From contig CAUJLY010000006.1 in the NCBI GenBank assembly GCA_963281155.1, positions 8,246,001 to 8,310,000 of the forward strand: a stretch of 64,000 nt of DNA, given 5' to 3'. The notes under the pieces are model-generated. The model saw nothing but the letters and a program-made list of their open reading frames with translations, was not told where the DNA came from and did not search any database. Of this stretch, positions 13,201-25,809 are shown piece after piece (within the stretch, counting starts at the first letter, position 1; each line of letters opens with the position of its first letter). This DNA is from Rhabditophanes sp. KR3021. Taxonomy: Eukaryota; Nematoda; Chromadorea; Rhabditida; Alloionematidae. Both the position numbers and the translations under genes were made by a program.

Positions 13201-13538
13201 GTAAGCTCTGCCATGTCTTCGACTTTGTCGAATTTTGGCGGATTCATCTTCTGATAGTCGTCTTTGCTTAAAGTTATAGTTTTGCCCGTATCCAAAATGT
13301 CAATTACAGCATCATCGTTGCGTTCTTCCTTGATGGAGCCAACCACAAACCCTTCCTTTTCACTAGGAACCCAAACGAGCTTCTTCTTTGACCACTCTGC
13401 CTGCATACTTGGATCGTGAACAGCATCACGCTGAACTCTGAGGCATTGTAAGCTCTGCTCGGCATTTTGATTTATTACGTTTTTTCCTTTAGAAGTGCCA
13501 TTAAGCTGATGATTATCACCATTGAGTCTAGCACTCAT
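7278..13538 (-). CDS. Non-muscle myosin II heavy chain
   Basis: Exons on the minus strand are 13538-13137, 13097-12807, 12723-12703 (microexon), 12570-7630 and 7583-7278, giving 1986 aa with the microexon or 1979 without. The product drives actomyosin contraction, cytokinesis and cell-shape change. Visible parts are the SH3-like N-terminus, the P-loop GESGAGKT (residues 197-204), loop 1 and the switch I region [10 protein letters not shown]. These are followed by the relay and converter, one clear IQ segment ([20 protein letters not shown]), then about 1100 residues of heptad coiled coil. A short non-helical Ser/Thr-rich tailpiece ends at DGTF. Length and the [11 protein letters not shown] motor region match the MYH9/MYH10/zipper class rather than muscle myosin. 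The tailpiece has several possible phosphorylation sites (inference). The ATG at 13538 is the first in frame. No regulatory site can be named in the long upstream region. Confidence 0.95.
12703..12723 (-). other. 21-nt microexon of the myosin gene, loop 1 insert
   Basis: On the minus strand a pyrimidine-rich tract and TTCAG precede 21 bases that encode NEQRNCI, followed by a consensus donor GTAAGT. The exon is phase 0 on both sides, so it can be included or skipped without changing frame. It falls between GKGDVISK and GELEQQLLQ, which is loop 1 at the 25/50 kDa motor junction. Vertebrate MYH10 and MYH14 carry alternatively spliced inserts at this place. Splice signals are seen; alternative use is inferred. 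Confidence 0.75.
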
Positions 13539-16500
13539 TATTTTGCGAATTTTTGTTTAATAAAATCAACTTTAGTTAGATCTTGTATAAGTTACAAATA
13601 TTAAAATACAGCACTTGGTTTTTTTAGAATATTTTAAACCTGAAAGCAAACAATATCTATTACCAAATGTTAAACAAAAGTACAAAGAAAGAGTCTCGGA
13701 TAATTTATATTTAAAAATGGTCACTAAAGATCAAACTGAGTCACAGTTTTGTAAATGTGAATATTTAACAAGGTCAAAATCAATATAAAAATTGGATGTC
13801 AAATTGGTGAGTTGAAAATGAAAAACCATTCACCTATTGTACTAAAAGACGGTACAGTAAAAAAACGCGCCTCTTTGGTGATCAAAAAAAGTTGGTAATG
13901 ATTTAAGAGATCGTTTGGGGGAGAGGAATGGCACAAAGCGGATGTTAGGTTGTGTGTGTGTGCCTATCTTCGTTTGTAAAATGAACTTTATGCGCGCCAC
14001 ATTCGATTGATGACTTGTATTGTGCCAACTATTTAAGAGTTCCCATTATACTGTCCCGTGTCAACTCAACCAAAATCAATCAATCCCATTAATGCCATTT
14101 TTTATAAAAATTTGCCTTACAGCCGCTGAGTGTTAGATATTGGAAAGGAATAAGTAAGGGAGAGCAATTATGGTGAATTAAAAGAGTGTTATATGAATAT
14201 AAATGTCAAAATTATCTATTTAAAAGGACTTGTTGAAATATATTTACTTAGAATGTATAATGATTAACTATGTTAAATATATAATATAAAAACAAGATTG
14301 GAAATGACTTTAAAAGATATAACATGTCTCCACAAGGTCAGTCCTCAATTGTGACAATAGTGTGAATAAGAGTTAAGACACTGAAGTATGATTACTACTT
14401 TAGAACATAATAGTAAAACACCACAAAACCAACGTACAAAAATTAAAATTAAAAGAAGATAAACAATTGTTTAACAAAATATTCTTGGATTATTAAGAAA
14501 AAGCGGATTAAAAAAAGATGGTTGAATAGGCGAGTATGATTTAGAGCTCATGCATACAGATCATTATTGTGCACCATATATCAAAATAAATTTAAAAAGG
14601 AAAGCTAATATTTACTTGATGATAATTGATGTGAGTTATATAATGCAATGGGCAAATCATTTCATTTTAATAATAGCAAATAAAGATTTATGGGTTAATT
14701 TTGTTCATTCAATAATGACTGTCCACCAAATTACTGAGACATCTACAAACAACCAATTAACGCCTAAAAGACATTATTTAACAAGGCAACTGTAGCCATT
14801 AACATTTCAATATAAATGTGGTCAGAGTAAAGGAAAGCCGAAATAAAACAATGGGTGATTCAAACTATATCACCTTTTATGTATTTTTACAAACAAACGG
14901 TCATTTTGATGTTTAAAGTAATAGCTTTATACAATGTGATGTATAAACAATTTAATCAGTAGTAAAATTAATACTTCTCGTGAATACACGCCAAACCTCT
15001 GATTTATCAAGAAATAAGCTTCTTATCTTTATATCGAACGCAAATTCTTCAAGGAATTATTGATATGTACAATCAAACATTAAATTATATTCCCATACTT
15101 AATCAACCATTTTTTATTAAAAAACTTTATTTAGGTGAATGATTTATGGCAGATAGGGCAAATAATTCCAAATAAATGATAATAAATATAGTTTTGGGAA
15201 ACTCTCTTACTATTTGACTGTGAGACTAATCTACTACTCGAAGGTAAGAATGCAGTAAATAATAAAGAATCCACGATATATACAGATGTTCCAAATGTCA
15301 TATTGAGTACACTATCATAGAAGGTCAACTCTAAAAATGGGCACAAAGACAAAAATGTAGGTAATTTTACATAGTAGATCGGTGTGATCATTTTATACTC
15401 TTAGCAATAGATATCAAGAACGAGCATCAAATATTTTCAAATACTTTAGTAGGACAATAATGTTACATATCAAATATACAAATAATACACCATTTCACAT
15501 ATTGCATACAACACTGCTTAAAGCTTTTATGGACGATTGTTTTAATTTATGCAATTGTACCATCATGAGGATGATAAAACAGTTGCCTGTATTAAGGGTT
15601 TGCTACTAATTCTTGACACAAATGTGTGTGCATATATTTTTTGTGCTTATTCGTCATTACTTTTGGTAAGTTGGTTAGGTACTGCCATTGTCTTTTGTAC
15701 TACTGGACATGAGGGGTAGATATTTTTTAGATTCGGCCTGGCTCATACTTTTATTTAATCTCAAGAACCAAAGATGATCTTGCACTCTTTTATGCATATA
15801 AATCCAAATATATTTTGGCTGAGATGTATGTTAATGCGCATCGGCATGTGCCTTTCTTAATGGTATACACTAGTAACCAGCTGTCACGGTGTCGAGACTA
15901 AGTCCAAACAAACCACTATCATCTCATCATCGCCCCCTCCGCCACCAACATACCCCAACACATATCTTAAGAAAAGAAAGGAACGGTGTATAAATGGTAA
16001 AAGTAGAATGATCAATCAAGAATGCAAGATCATGATATATGTTGATATACTCAAAAACAATGTGTGATATAAAAGATAATAATACAGATCAAAATTTATA
16101 AATAATAATAAATAGTTGGGTATAGTGGGGTGTTGGAATTGAATTTGAGATATGTTATAAATATATGTTATGGGGAATGTAATCATTTTATCTTTATACA
16201 CATTTATTGAAAGAATCCATGTTCAAATTTGTGTCTATATGCATCGAGGTCGCAATTGTATGATTTGCTGCAGATAAGACAAAGCGGTAAAATAATTTTC
16301 TAGTTGCGCAAGGAGTTTAAGGGGGCTTAATTCAAAATAGTAATACTCATAAATTGTAAATCACTTCAAATAAACATCTGTTCCCCAAATTTAGAAGGGT
16401 AGCTAAGATATATTAAGTATATACATTACATATATTACAGATGGTTAATTGCTTTAGAGACAAATTAAAAGGAAAAATGGCAGTGGATTGATGATTGAAA

Positions 16501-19500
16501 AGGTTTGATCATTAAATTTGAAGGGCGAAAAATAAAATGTTGATTATGTAGTTATTTGTAACTTTGCAAAAATAACAACTTTCTCTACATACACATTATA
16601 AATGTTTTGAATAAAAGTATCAATGGTCAGTGCGTCGTTATGAAGTATTTGAGGAGAAAAGGTTTACTTCAAAAATACACAGAACTATCATTTTTGTATA
16701 AATAAATTGTAAAAAATTAGTTTAAAATAGAATAAAAGTGTTGGTGAAAGTAAAATGTTTGCTGAAGATTGGTAAAAAATAGAAACTTGAAATCATACTT
16801 TTACTTAAAACAAAAGAAAACAAGAACTCATATAACTGATTTATAAGAATAAAAAATGATTGAAGCAACATAGTATTGAATATGCATATTGATTTAAACT
16901 AAAAGTTAATTCCTTTCTGCGGTATCGAAAGTTGTAAAATAGTTAGGTATTGTTCTGATAATATTTATTAGAGGGGACATATTAAAAATAATTAATTTTG
17001 AAAAGTGCATAGGGGATAGTTGACAAAAAAGTCTTGCGAAATCAACAAATAACTAAGTAAATATAGAAAAAGTAATTTGACAGTTAAAAAAGTTATCAAA
17101 ATAATTTGAAGGAAAATTAAAAACAAAATTTATATAATACTCAGAGATTATTAAATGTTTTTGATCAGTTTATGTGGAGAGATGGAATGTCGGTTTTTTG
17201 TCAACTACGCATATAGACAGAGACACAACTATTACAAAACTCAATTCAACAGGAGTATAAAATTTGTGAACAATTGTATTTGAGATCTTTTGCGGAATAA
17301 AAAGCATTCAAACCATTTTCATATGGAAACCTTTGGTTTTATATATTTACATATATCGTGATAGATCGCTCAATTCTTATAGATTAAAAAGTGATTGAAA
17401 AGATTCACAAGACTAAAAATTGATAAAACTTTTTTGTTGTTTGACCACACGAGGAGGCAAGGGTAATAAATATTGTCGTCAAAATAAATACTGTGTAAGA
17501 AAAGAATGTATATAACTCTTACAACAACGATCACCACAATGTACAAAAATATACCGTCTGCAATTTTCCTAATGTTTTCTCCTATCATTTTGAGGTCAAT
17601 ACAAACATACACACAAAAATTATTGTCTTGCTTATTACTTATAAGTGACCGCTAACTTTTTGGGACCTTACCCAAACAATTTATAGATACATATGAATAA
17701 ATATGCTTTCAATATTTTGGTCAAAACGAGTGTGTTAAAAGCAGCTGACAGTGATGATGGGTTCTATATTTGTCTTAGGTCTCCTATTTAAAAAGAAACA
17801 ATTGATTTATACTTTTTCGCATCATCAATATATACACATGTATTTAGCACTTTAAATAATATCATAATATCAAGTCATCTAAAAATATATATTATCACTC
17901 CTAATTATTAATTAATAATTAATCAACCAAAAAGATAAGGAAATGTTCAGTCAACTAATCTTTTTCTCTACTTCAAAATGTATGCTTAAATCACTAAGGA
18001 ATTTACTACAGCCTACAAAAATATAAATATATGGTTATAAATATGTGTGAATGAGTATTAGGCAATGAAACAAAGAAATAATTTGTCATTTGTATGATCC
18101 AAATTGGAATTTAAATAATGATATGCTAATCTGTTGGGGGAAATAACTTTGTAACTAATCGTACTTTTCATTTTAACTAAATAGTAGTTGCGTAAATGTA
18201 GTAGCTGAATCATGCAGTTGACACTAGTGCATAGATATCGTTGACTGTACTAAACTGATTAAATTGAACAATCATTAATTTTACATGAATGAGTCCAAAA
18301 ATATATGTTTGCACAATGGTATTGGTCATTTAAAGTTATGTTCCAGATGTAATTAAAAATAGCCTGATGACAAACTTATTAACAACCAAAAGGTGTTCAA
18401 ACAGTTAAACAAAGATCATTTGATATAGGCTAAGTTGGTATTGAACAATCGCATCAAAGCTATTACAAAAAACGACAATTAAAATTCTATGAATATTAAC
18501 TTACAATAGAAGAAAGTAGCTGATAATAATTACTTACCAAGCGATACTTCATTTTATCGATGAGAGGTATTGTAGATGTGAAAATGTAAGACCTTTTGAT
18601 TATTCATTACAAGTAGAGGCTAAAAATAATTCTCAAAACAACTTAATAACGCTTGTCTCGTCTTTTCGAACTGCACTTAGTTAAAGTAAAATTGAAACTT
18701 GTAGTGTCGCGTGTGTTAATGTCTATTCTACTAAAGTGTTAAGTTGAACACTTTTTTTAACAGATAAAAGTGCCAATAACTAGCAAACAACTTAGCATGA
18801 ACCATTCAGCAAATAGAAGCTTTGAAGATTATATCAAGGCTTTATACCGATAATCTTATTGATAATATCTGTAATATATGCATTGTTAGATATAAATAAT
18901 ATAGTTAAAAGTACAAAAATTTTGCCGCTACTATTATTCAACGTCATCTCATTTCAAGTATATCTAAATATATGAGTAAATTTTGATTTAAAAGGCGATG
19001 TAATATTATTGTTACAGTGACATGCATTGTTATAATGTATTTATTTACATCAAAATCAAGAATATGATTCATCCGCATATTTGGGTGTTTGTGATAATGG
19101 ATTATTTGTTGAGACTATTTGAATGTATTTAAAATAAAGTTTAGATGAAAAAATATAGCAAATTTTTCAAAAATTAAACTTATAAATCAACAATCAAAGT
19201 AGTTTAAAATATATCTTGATCATTGTTAAATATAGAATCTATATCAATGTATAAAAGACCTATCTACCGAATCTAAACGAATTTACCTTATTCAACTAAA
19301 TTGGAAACATTGCACGGATAAGAATTTTAATTATACTTTGTTCAACATTAATTGTATGTTCATCCTTAAAAATTTTAATGTAAATTTGTTTAAACTTGTT
19401 ATCGATAAAGAAAAAAGTAAATTTTATAAAATTCCTTTACTCAAAAAGTGTATAATTATTGTTTGCTTTCAAGGAACAATCAAAATAAAGTTTAATCTAA

Positions 19501-21858
19501 TTTTAATTAAAAATGGTTAAACATTCATCTGGAAAGAAAATAAACTTGATTAATTACATCGAAAATTCAAAAGGCTTGCCACCACTTAAATTTATTTCTA
19601 AGGTATTCAATAGAATTAAAAAAAGCGATGTTTTGTCATTATCGAACATATATTTACATATATGCATATTATATAACTTGTGTACATACTGAAAACTAGA
19701 GTATTAAACAATAATAACGTTTTGGTATAAAAAGTCAAAAATAATTGTAGTAATAGAAGTAACAGAATATAGATAGATATATTTATTTGATTGTCAAATT
19801 AAAGATAGATCATTCAGACAAGACAAGTAATGTTGAAAGGCGCGAATATACAATTATAGTTGTCTACACTAACTTATGCAATTACTTGAATCTTATCCAA
19901 AAAAAATTTTTAATTTTCTCAAAACATTTACGCATGTTATTAATAGATAGATTATATACAATAGATAAAGATGATATTTAAAGGGCAACAATATTTTTTA
20001 AAGTGAGCGTTGATTTATATCTCTTTACAATCCAAATAACTTAAAGATTGTTTTACCAAATTTATCAAAAATTACATACTCAAGTTGATAATAATTAGGT
20101 CGAAAGCTGTGATTAAAACAATAACAATCAAGCAAATAAATGATTCTAAAAATACATGTGTATATATATACAATACATTACAAGAGATCCTCTAAAAAAT
20201 TAGGTGATTGAGTCAAGATGTTAAGAAGTGTATTTGAAATAGAAGTAAACATGACTTAATATGTTGAATTGAGTGAAAGTTTAAAAAGGAAAATAAAAGA
20301 TGTTTAGCCTTAAGAAAAATCATTTTTAATATATACAATACACTTGTTGATCTACGCGAATATACAACAAATTAAAAAGAACTTGGCAGATACATTTATT
20401 TGGAGTGTTTCTTGATTAGTTATCTTTAGGCTTCTTTCAAATACAAAAAATACACATTAGTTTAAATGTTTAGAGCTTAATAAGTTCGAAAAATTAAAAA
20501 AAATCTAGGGAGGGTAAGAATGTGGAGACCAGTTTTTGGGAACCTTTTTGACGATGTATTTATGATGGTGATCACTAATGTGGAATAAAACTTAATATTC
20601 TGTTTAGAGAAAAGTATCTAACAGAATTAATATTAAATAACATCTGTGTAATTGATAAAAACCTCTCCGAATACATATAGACAAATGGAAATGTATCTGA
20701 TATTCTTTAAATGAACTTTCATTATGACAATTTTTAGTACCTTTCAGTATGTTGATTTGTGATCAAAAAAGTTATTGTCATTCTTGTATGAAATGTGTAA
20801 AAAACGTTAAGGACATAAAAATAATTGGATAGAATACAAGGTACATGAAAAATGTGTGAATATATGCACTGGCTTGATTGTGTAATGTCAGCTATATGTT
20901 GACAAGAACATTTAGTGGACAATAATCGGTAAATAGTTGGTGATGAACGGAGATAAGTAAGAAAAATGCCTATATACAGAATTGTGTTTATTCGCCTTTT
21001 TATGTGAATACCCCAATATTTGTGTTTTGTAAAAGTCAAAACTGAGTACAGCGGATTCTTACTAATTGGATAACATTTCTAATATCAGGCGTTACTTTTA
21101 AGAAATTTCACATTACAAACTTTATTCGAAACTGTGAATGACTTATCCAGTACACCTTTAGAGCGAAAATAATTTTATTAATTGTTATATAATGTCAACT
21201 AATCAAAATATGATCATTTGTCTAATAGCTAAACTTAAGCACCTACAAAAATGATACATTAAATGATATATTAAACGATGTATAAAATGATATATTTAAT
21301 TATATATTAATTTATGAAATTACAAATGATCGGTCTCGGGTGCAAAAATAAATTCATTTCTTTTTGGTGGTATGTCAAAATGGAAGGAATATGAGCCTTG
21401 TCTCATTATATATCGCAGCTTAGAGTATACTTGTTGCACAGTCCCACAAATATATTTTCAAACAAAAGTTATCACGTTTACATGGTTGTTTGTAGATACG
21501 GATTATTATGATATGAATCACTTTGTGATTGCACAAAAAATCAAAAATTTAGATCGCACGATAACGCTACATCTCTTATTCATGCTATTTAAAAGGTTTT
21601 ATCTTTTAATTAATTAAACAAAAATAAATTGAATTCTAATTATATTGTCAAAGATGACAAAAAATGGAGAGATTGTTACCTGCTAAGGACAAATGTCAAT
21701 ATTTTTGGATTAAGCCACTTAGCAAAGACTGAAAACTATTATCAAGTATTTATTAATAATTTATTAAAGATAAAATATGATAGAAATATATTTATTATTA
21801 AATACGATTTAGATAAAGTTCTTTGCAGGTTGTTGTTTTGAATAATTACTCTTTTCAC
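13539..21858. other. 8.3 kb gene-free region upstream of the myosin gene
   Basis: No reading frame here shows family resemblance or a credible exon chain. Frames such as 14550-14795, 15131-15391, 17370-17612 and 20734-21039 are AT-rich and isolated. The region should include the myosin promoter and 5' UTR, and the 3' UTR of the methyltransferase gene at its right end. Apart from a 12-bp tandem repeat (21251-21310) I can identify no element. Confidence 0.55.
21251..21310. repeat. Minisatellite, five degenerate 12-bp units
   Basis: Five consecutive 12-base blocks of the form ATGATATATTAA occur in register, with 1-4 differences per copy. The tract is AT-only apart from a few C and G bases. No function is apparent. 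Confidence 0.6.
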
Positions 21859-23377
21859 TTACTTCTTAACGATAAACCAAGTTCCTTGCGACATCGGCAA
21901 TAAAGTAGCACTTACTCGAGCATCATTTTTTATCCGATAGTTCATAGAGTGAACAGTCTTGGTATCCTCAGTCATTTCATTTGGTCTTTGATTAATTACA
22001 TCATCAGTAAAAGCCTATAGCAGTTGATAAATTGGGAGGATATGATATAACTTACGCTAGCTACAATTAAAACTCCATCGGTTCTCAATAAGTTAATTGC
22101 CATTTCATAGTGAGTCAAATAATTGGAATACTTGAAATCATCCAAAAGGATAAAATCAAAAGCCGTAGGTTCGTATTGGACTAATTTTTGCAATTCCCTG
22201 TCTGTTGTATCCATCGCACGGACTTGAATTCTACTAGTTAAAGACAATTGGTGAGCAGTCTTTTTGCCAACAGCATCCCAATAATCGACTAATTCGGGAT
22301 CTTCAAGTCCAACTACGATTCCACGAGGATCAGATACCAAGGCAATGCCCATCAAAGCATAACCAGTGAAAACTCCAATGACCAAACTTCTTGTTGGTCT
22401 GTATGCTCTCAATAAGTTCATTGTAAATTGAACAACTTCAGCATCGGCAGCCTTATGAGTTAGTGGGAGCATTTGTTTCTCTATGATTTGTGTTTCCTAA
22501 AATAAAAAATGTTTAAAGTTTGATCACTGACAAAAAAACTATTATGAGAAAAAATATTGCTAATAATATTACTAACTTTGGCTAACACTTTCAATACTTC
22601 TTCTGGTACGGAATTTTGAATTCTCGCATATTTTACTAGCTTTTCGCTTGTCCCGCAGTCTGTTGGAATACCTAAAAAGTATACATATTCATTTCATTCT
22701 CAAGAAAAAAACGTACCACACTTGACAGCACAAAAATCAGTCAACTCCGACGGGGTACTTCCCAAGGATGTGAGTTCTTCGGGAATAGACGTTGCAGTTT
22801 TGAAAAATGAAACAGTATTTCTTGTTGGATTAGGTGCAATAATTTTGTAGGGTGTTTGTCTTTCTGATTGAATTGTTGTGGGTATTAAACGGGTGGTAGT
22901 TGTACCTAGGAAAGGAGCTTCGGTTGTTGTTTTGCTTGTTTTAGATTTACCAGCTTTGGTTCCTGCTGTCTTTGGTTTAGGTGATGGTGTATTGTAGATA
23001 GGAGTTGTTTTTGTTGTCGTAGTTTGGGTTGTAGTCGTTGTAGTGGGCTTTTCGGTGGTTGTTATCAGTTCGATTGCAGGCACCAAGTCGGCTATTGAGT
23101 AACTGTTGCCACTGTCGACTTCTTCGGGCGGAGCAAATGAGTTCGTTGATTTCTCACCTTCAGTTATATCAACATACAAGTCACCTAGAAACTTTTCCAG
23201 CAATCGCTGTACCCATTCAAAATCCATAACATTTAAGTAGTCTAATATATCTCGTTTGGCTCTTGGAAACTTCTTTTCCAGCATTTTCTCCACTTTTTCA
23301 TTCCGTAGCAAGGGATTAAAAGCTGTTGCAATGTAGCTTATAGTCAAGACACAAATTATAAGTGAATACAAACGCAT
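21859..23377 (-). CDS. Secreted COMT/caffeoyl-CoA-type O-methyltransferase with Thr-rich N-terminal region
   Basis: Exons 23377-22717, 22671-22577, 22496-22056 and 22014-21859 give 450 aa. The N-terminus MRLYSLIICVLTISYIATAF is a signal peptide, so the protein should enter the secretory pathway. Residues 105-180 are a Thr/Pro/Lys-rich linker likely to be O-glycosylated. From about 225 the protein is a class I SAM methyltransferase of the COMT/CCoAOMT (COMTD1-like) type. Motif I reads VIGVFTGY (291-298), the acidic ribose-contact region is GLEDPEL, and motif IV reads DFILLDDFKYSNY (366-378). The C-terminus ARVSATLLPMSQGTWFIVKK has the family ending. The Asp-Asn pair that usually completes the metal site after motif V is missing (reads VASAFTDD). 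COMTD1-type proteins also deviate there, so activity and substrate are uncertain. The long N-terminal extension is unlike ordinary family members. Confidence 0.8.
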
Positions 23378-24470
23378 ACTTAGAATGAGAACAATACAAA
23401 TTATGGCTTAGAGCTGCGATTTTACACCTTTTAATAAGCTTAACCGGACTTCCCATATCTTAAAATTCGGACGTCACCTGAGCTGTACCATTTTTTCGAC
23501 ACCAAAATAAAGTAGTTGACACTTTAATTGACAGCTAAAATAATAGGTAATAGTCGACAAAATATATTTGTTACCTGACAACAATTCTAACGAAAGGATT
23601 AATTCATAAGGTCAACAGTTGTGGACAATTTACCCATTATTTAATTCTATTGAAGAGACAATCGCACTCCTTGGTGTCAATTAATTCGTTACTAATTCAA
23701 ATTGTCACAAAAGGCAAAAAATCAAAAGAATACCAATGTTGTTTTAACGTGATTGTCTGAAGTTCGCCAACGTAATTTGTCCATAGTTAGTGTATTTTGT
23801 TTTATATTTCAATTTTAAAGAAGCTGCATATCTTATTAATTTAAAATTTACTTTTGTTTAATAAAACAGACTTGATCAAATTGTTATATTGAAATTAAGT
23901 ATGTACGACCAGGATCATGCATTCAAATTCAATGTAATAATTACGAATCAGAAGCATAAAATTTGCTTCGTAAATGCTCATAGTTAGATTTAAAAGAAGC
24001 GATTTGATTTGACTTTGTTGTTTCAGATATATGTATTATTCCAAAATGGTTTGGCTACTTTCGCGGTAGAATGATATAAGAGTTCATAGAGCAGGATGCG
24101 CGATATTTTAAGTCATATCCTTCTTGCATGTTTGCTTCTTATTCAAGCTATATACAAAAATGAGTAAACCAAGTGCGAGTCCTTTTAAAATGGTTTATAA
24201 AAATGAATATCTCCAGCAAAATCATAAAGTACATTTTTCGAATTATTACAAGATGGATATATAATTTTGCACAAATAAAGAAAAACAAATGCCAACATTA
24301 ATACGGGATTGATAAAAGAAAGGAACAAGAAAACTGAGTCATTCAGGGTTAAAGATGTTTTCAATATAATTTTACATGGAATAATTAATATGGTCAATAT
24401 CTGATAATTTAGAATCTTTGATAGAAGCTGGTGGTAAATATCATTTATATTAATTATCGCATCTCATAAA
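23378..24470. other. Intergenic region, methyltransferase upstream and GSK3 3' UTR
   Basis: The two flanking genes are both on the minus strand. The small frame at 24185-24397 (-) has no support. I see no recognisable element. Confidence 0.55.
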
Positions 24471-25809
24471 TTATGCCATTTCTTCCTTATGTTGCGTTGG
24501 CGCGGTTGCTCCTTCAACTAGAGCCATCATAGGGTCGAAAACTGCTGGTGGTTGGTTAGGTGAAGAGGATTCATTTGCAGTTGTGTGATACAGGAGTTTC
24601 TCGTTGAATTGAGGTTCAATTTTAAGTTCATCAGCTGTAAAATCAAAGAGAGGAGGCAAAGGAGCCCCAGAGGGAAGTGTGCATTCAGCTGTACGGAGTT
24701 CATCGAAGAATGGATGAGTTAGAGTTTGGAAGGGTGTTAAACGGCCTAATGGATTATATTCAAGCAATTGAGATACTAAATCAACGGCATCTTGTGCTGT
24801 TCTTGGTCTAAAGACGCGAGACCAAGGGTGAGGACGAATTTGCGGAAATCTAAATTCCGTGTAATTAGGATTCATTTGTGTGATTTGCTCTTTAGTTGGA
24901 GTTCCTAAGACCTTGATTATTTCAACTAATTGGTCGACTCCTGATTCACCTGGAAAAATTGGCTGGCCGAGAAGTAATTCAGCAAGAACGGTTCCTGCAC
25001 TCCAAACGTCAATTGTCGTTGTGTAATTGGCCGCTCCAAAGATTAATTCAGGAGCACGATAATATCTCGAACAGATATAGGATACATTTGGCTCCCCTTT
25101 GTGTAGAACCTTTGCTGATCCAAAATCACACAATTTCAAGATAGCTGTCTCCGGGTCCAAAAGAAGGTTCTGAGGTTTAATGTCTCTATGACAAATTCCA
25201 AGGCTGTGAATGTAGCCCAAAGCACGCATCATTTGATACATATACACTTTAACATAAATTATAGGAATTATTGTTCTTTGCTTCCAATAATGCTTAGCCA
25301 CACGATAAACAGTTTCGGGGATGTATTCCAAAATTAAATTGAGAAAAACTTCGTCAGTCTAAAATTATTAATATAAATTGTTATACACATTGACGTCAAC
25401 GCTTACTTTGTTTCCCGTACTGTAGAAAAAATACTTTAATGTGACAATATTTTCATGTTGAAGACGTCTCATTATTTGAAGTTCGCGGTTCTATAACAAA
25501 CAATGTTATTTAAATATTGAATAACATTGAATAATATTTAAAAGCATTTAGCAATGCACAAACATTAAAGAACATGAATAAGAACGAATTTACCTTGAAC
25601 CGCTTATCTTGCAGAACCTTCTTGATTGCTATTGTTTCATTTGGAGTGGCAATAAGTTTAGCCAAGTAAACCACCCCAAACGACCCATTACCGATCACTT
25701 TAGCATCTGAATACTGAATTTCTGTCGTAGAATCATTGCCATAACCACTTGTAGCAACAACGGTATGAATGCGGTTGTCTTTAAGATTGAATAATGGTTT
25801 AGTAGACAT
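24471..25809 (-). CDS. GSK3: Glycogen synthase kinase 3 (shaggy)
   Basis: Exons 25809-25594, 25490-25407 and 25358-24471 give 395 aa. It is a cytoplasmic Ser/Thr kinase of Wnt/beta-catenin and insulin signalling that phosphorylates primed substrates. The glycine loop is [11 protein letters not shown] (38-48) and the catalytic lysine lies in AIKK (K63). The catalytic loop is CHRDIKPQN (D159) and the metal-binding motif is DFGSAK (D178). The activation-loop tyrosine lies in [12 protein letters not shown] (Y194, equal to Tyr216 of human GSK3B). The axin/FRAT-binding C-lobe sequence [16 protein letters not shown] is conserved. The 37-residue N-terminus lacks the RPRTTSFAE-type segment that carries the inhibitory Ser9 in vertebrates and flies. 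All introns are 48-103 nt with good signals. Confidence 0.97.

Noticed and set aside
14550..14795. 81-codon frame (+) in the long myosin upstream region
   Set aside because: AT-biased composition, no recognisable domain, and no splice partner or neighbour that would make it an exon.
19513..19692. 59-codon frame beginning MVKHSSGKKINLINYIENSK with a donor-like GTATTC inside
   Set aside because: Looked exon-like at first, but no downstream exon continues it and the rest degenerates into AT-rich sequence.
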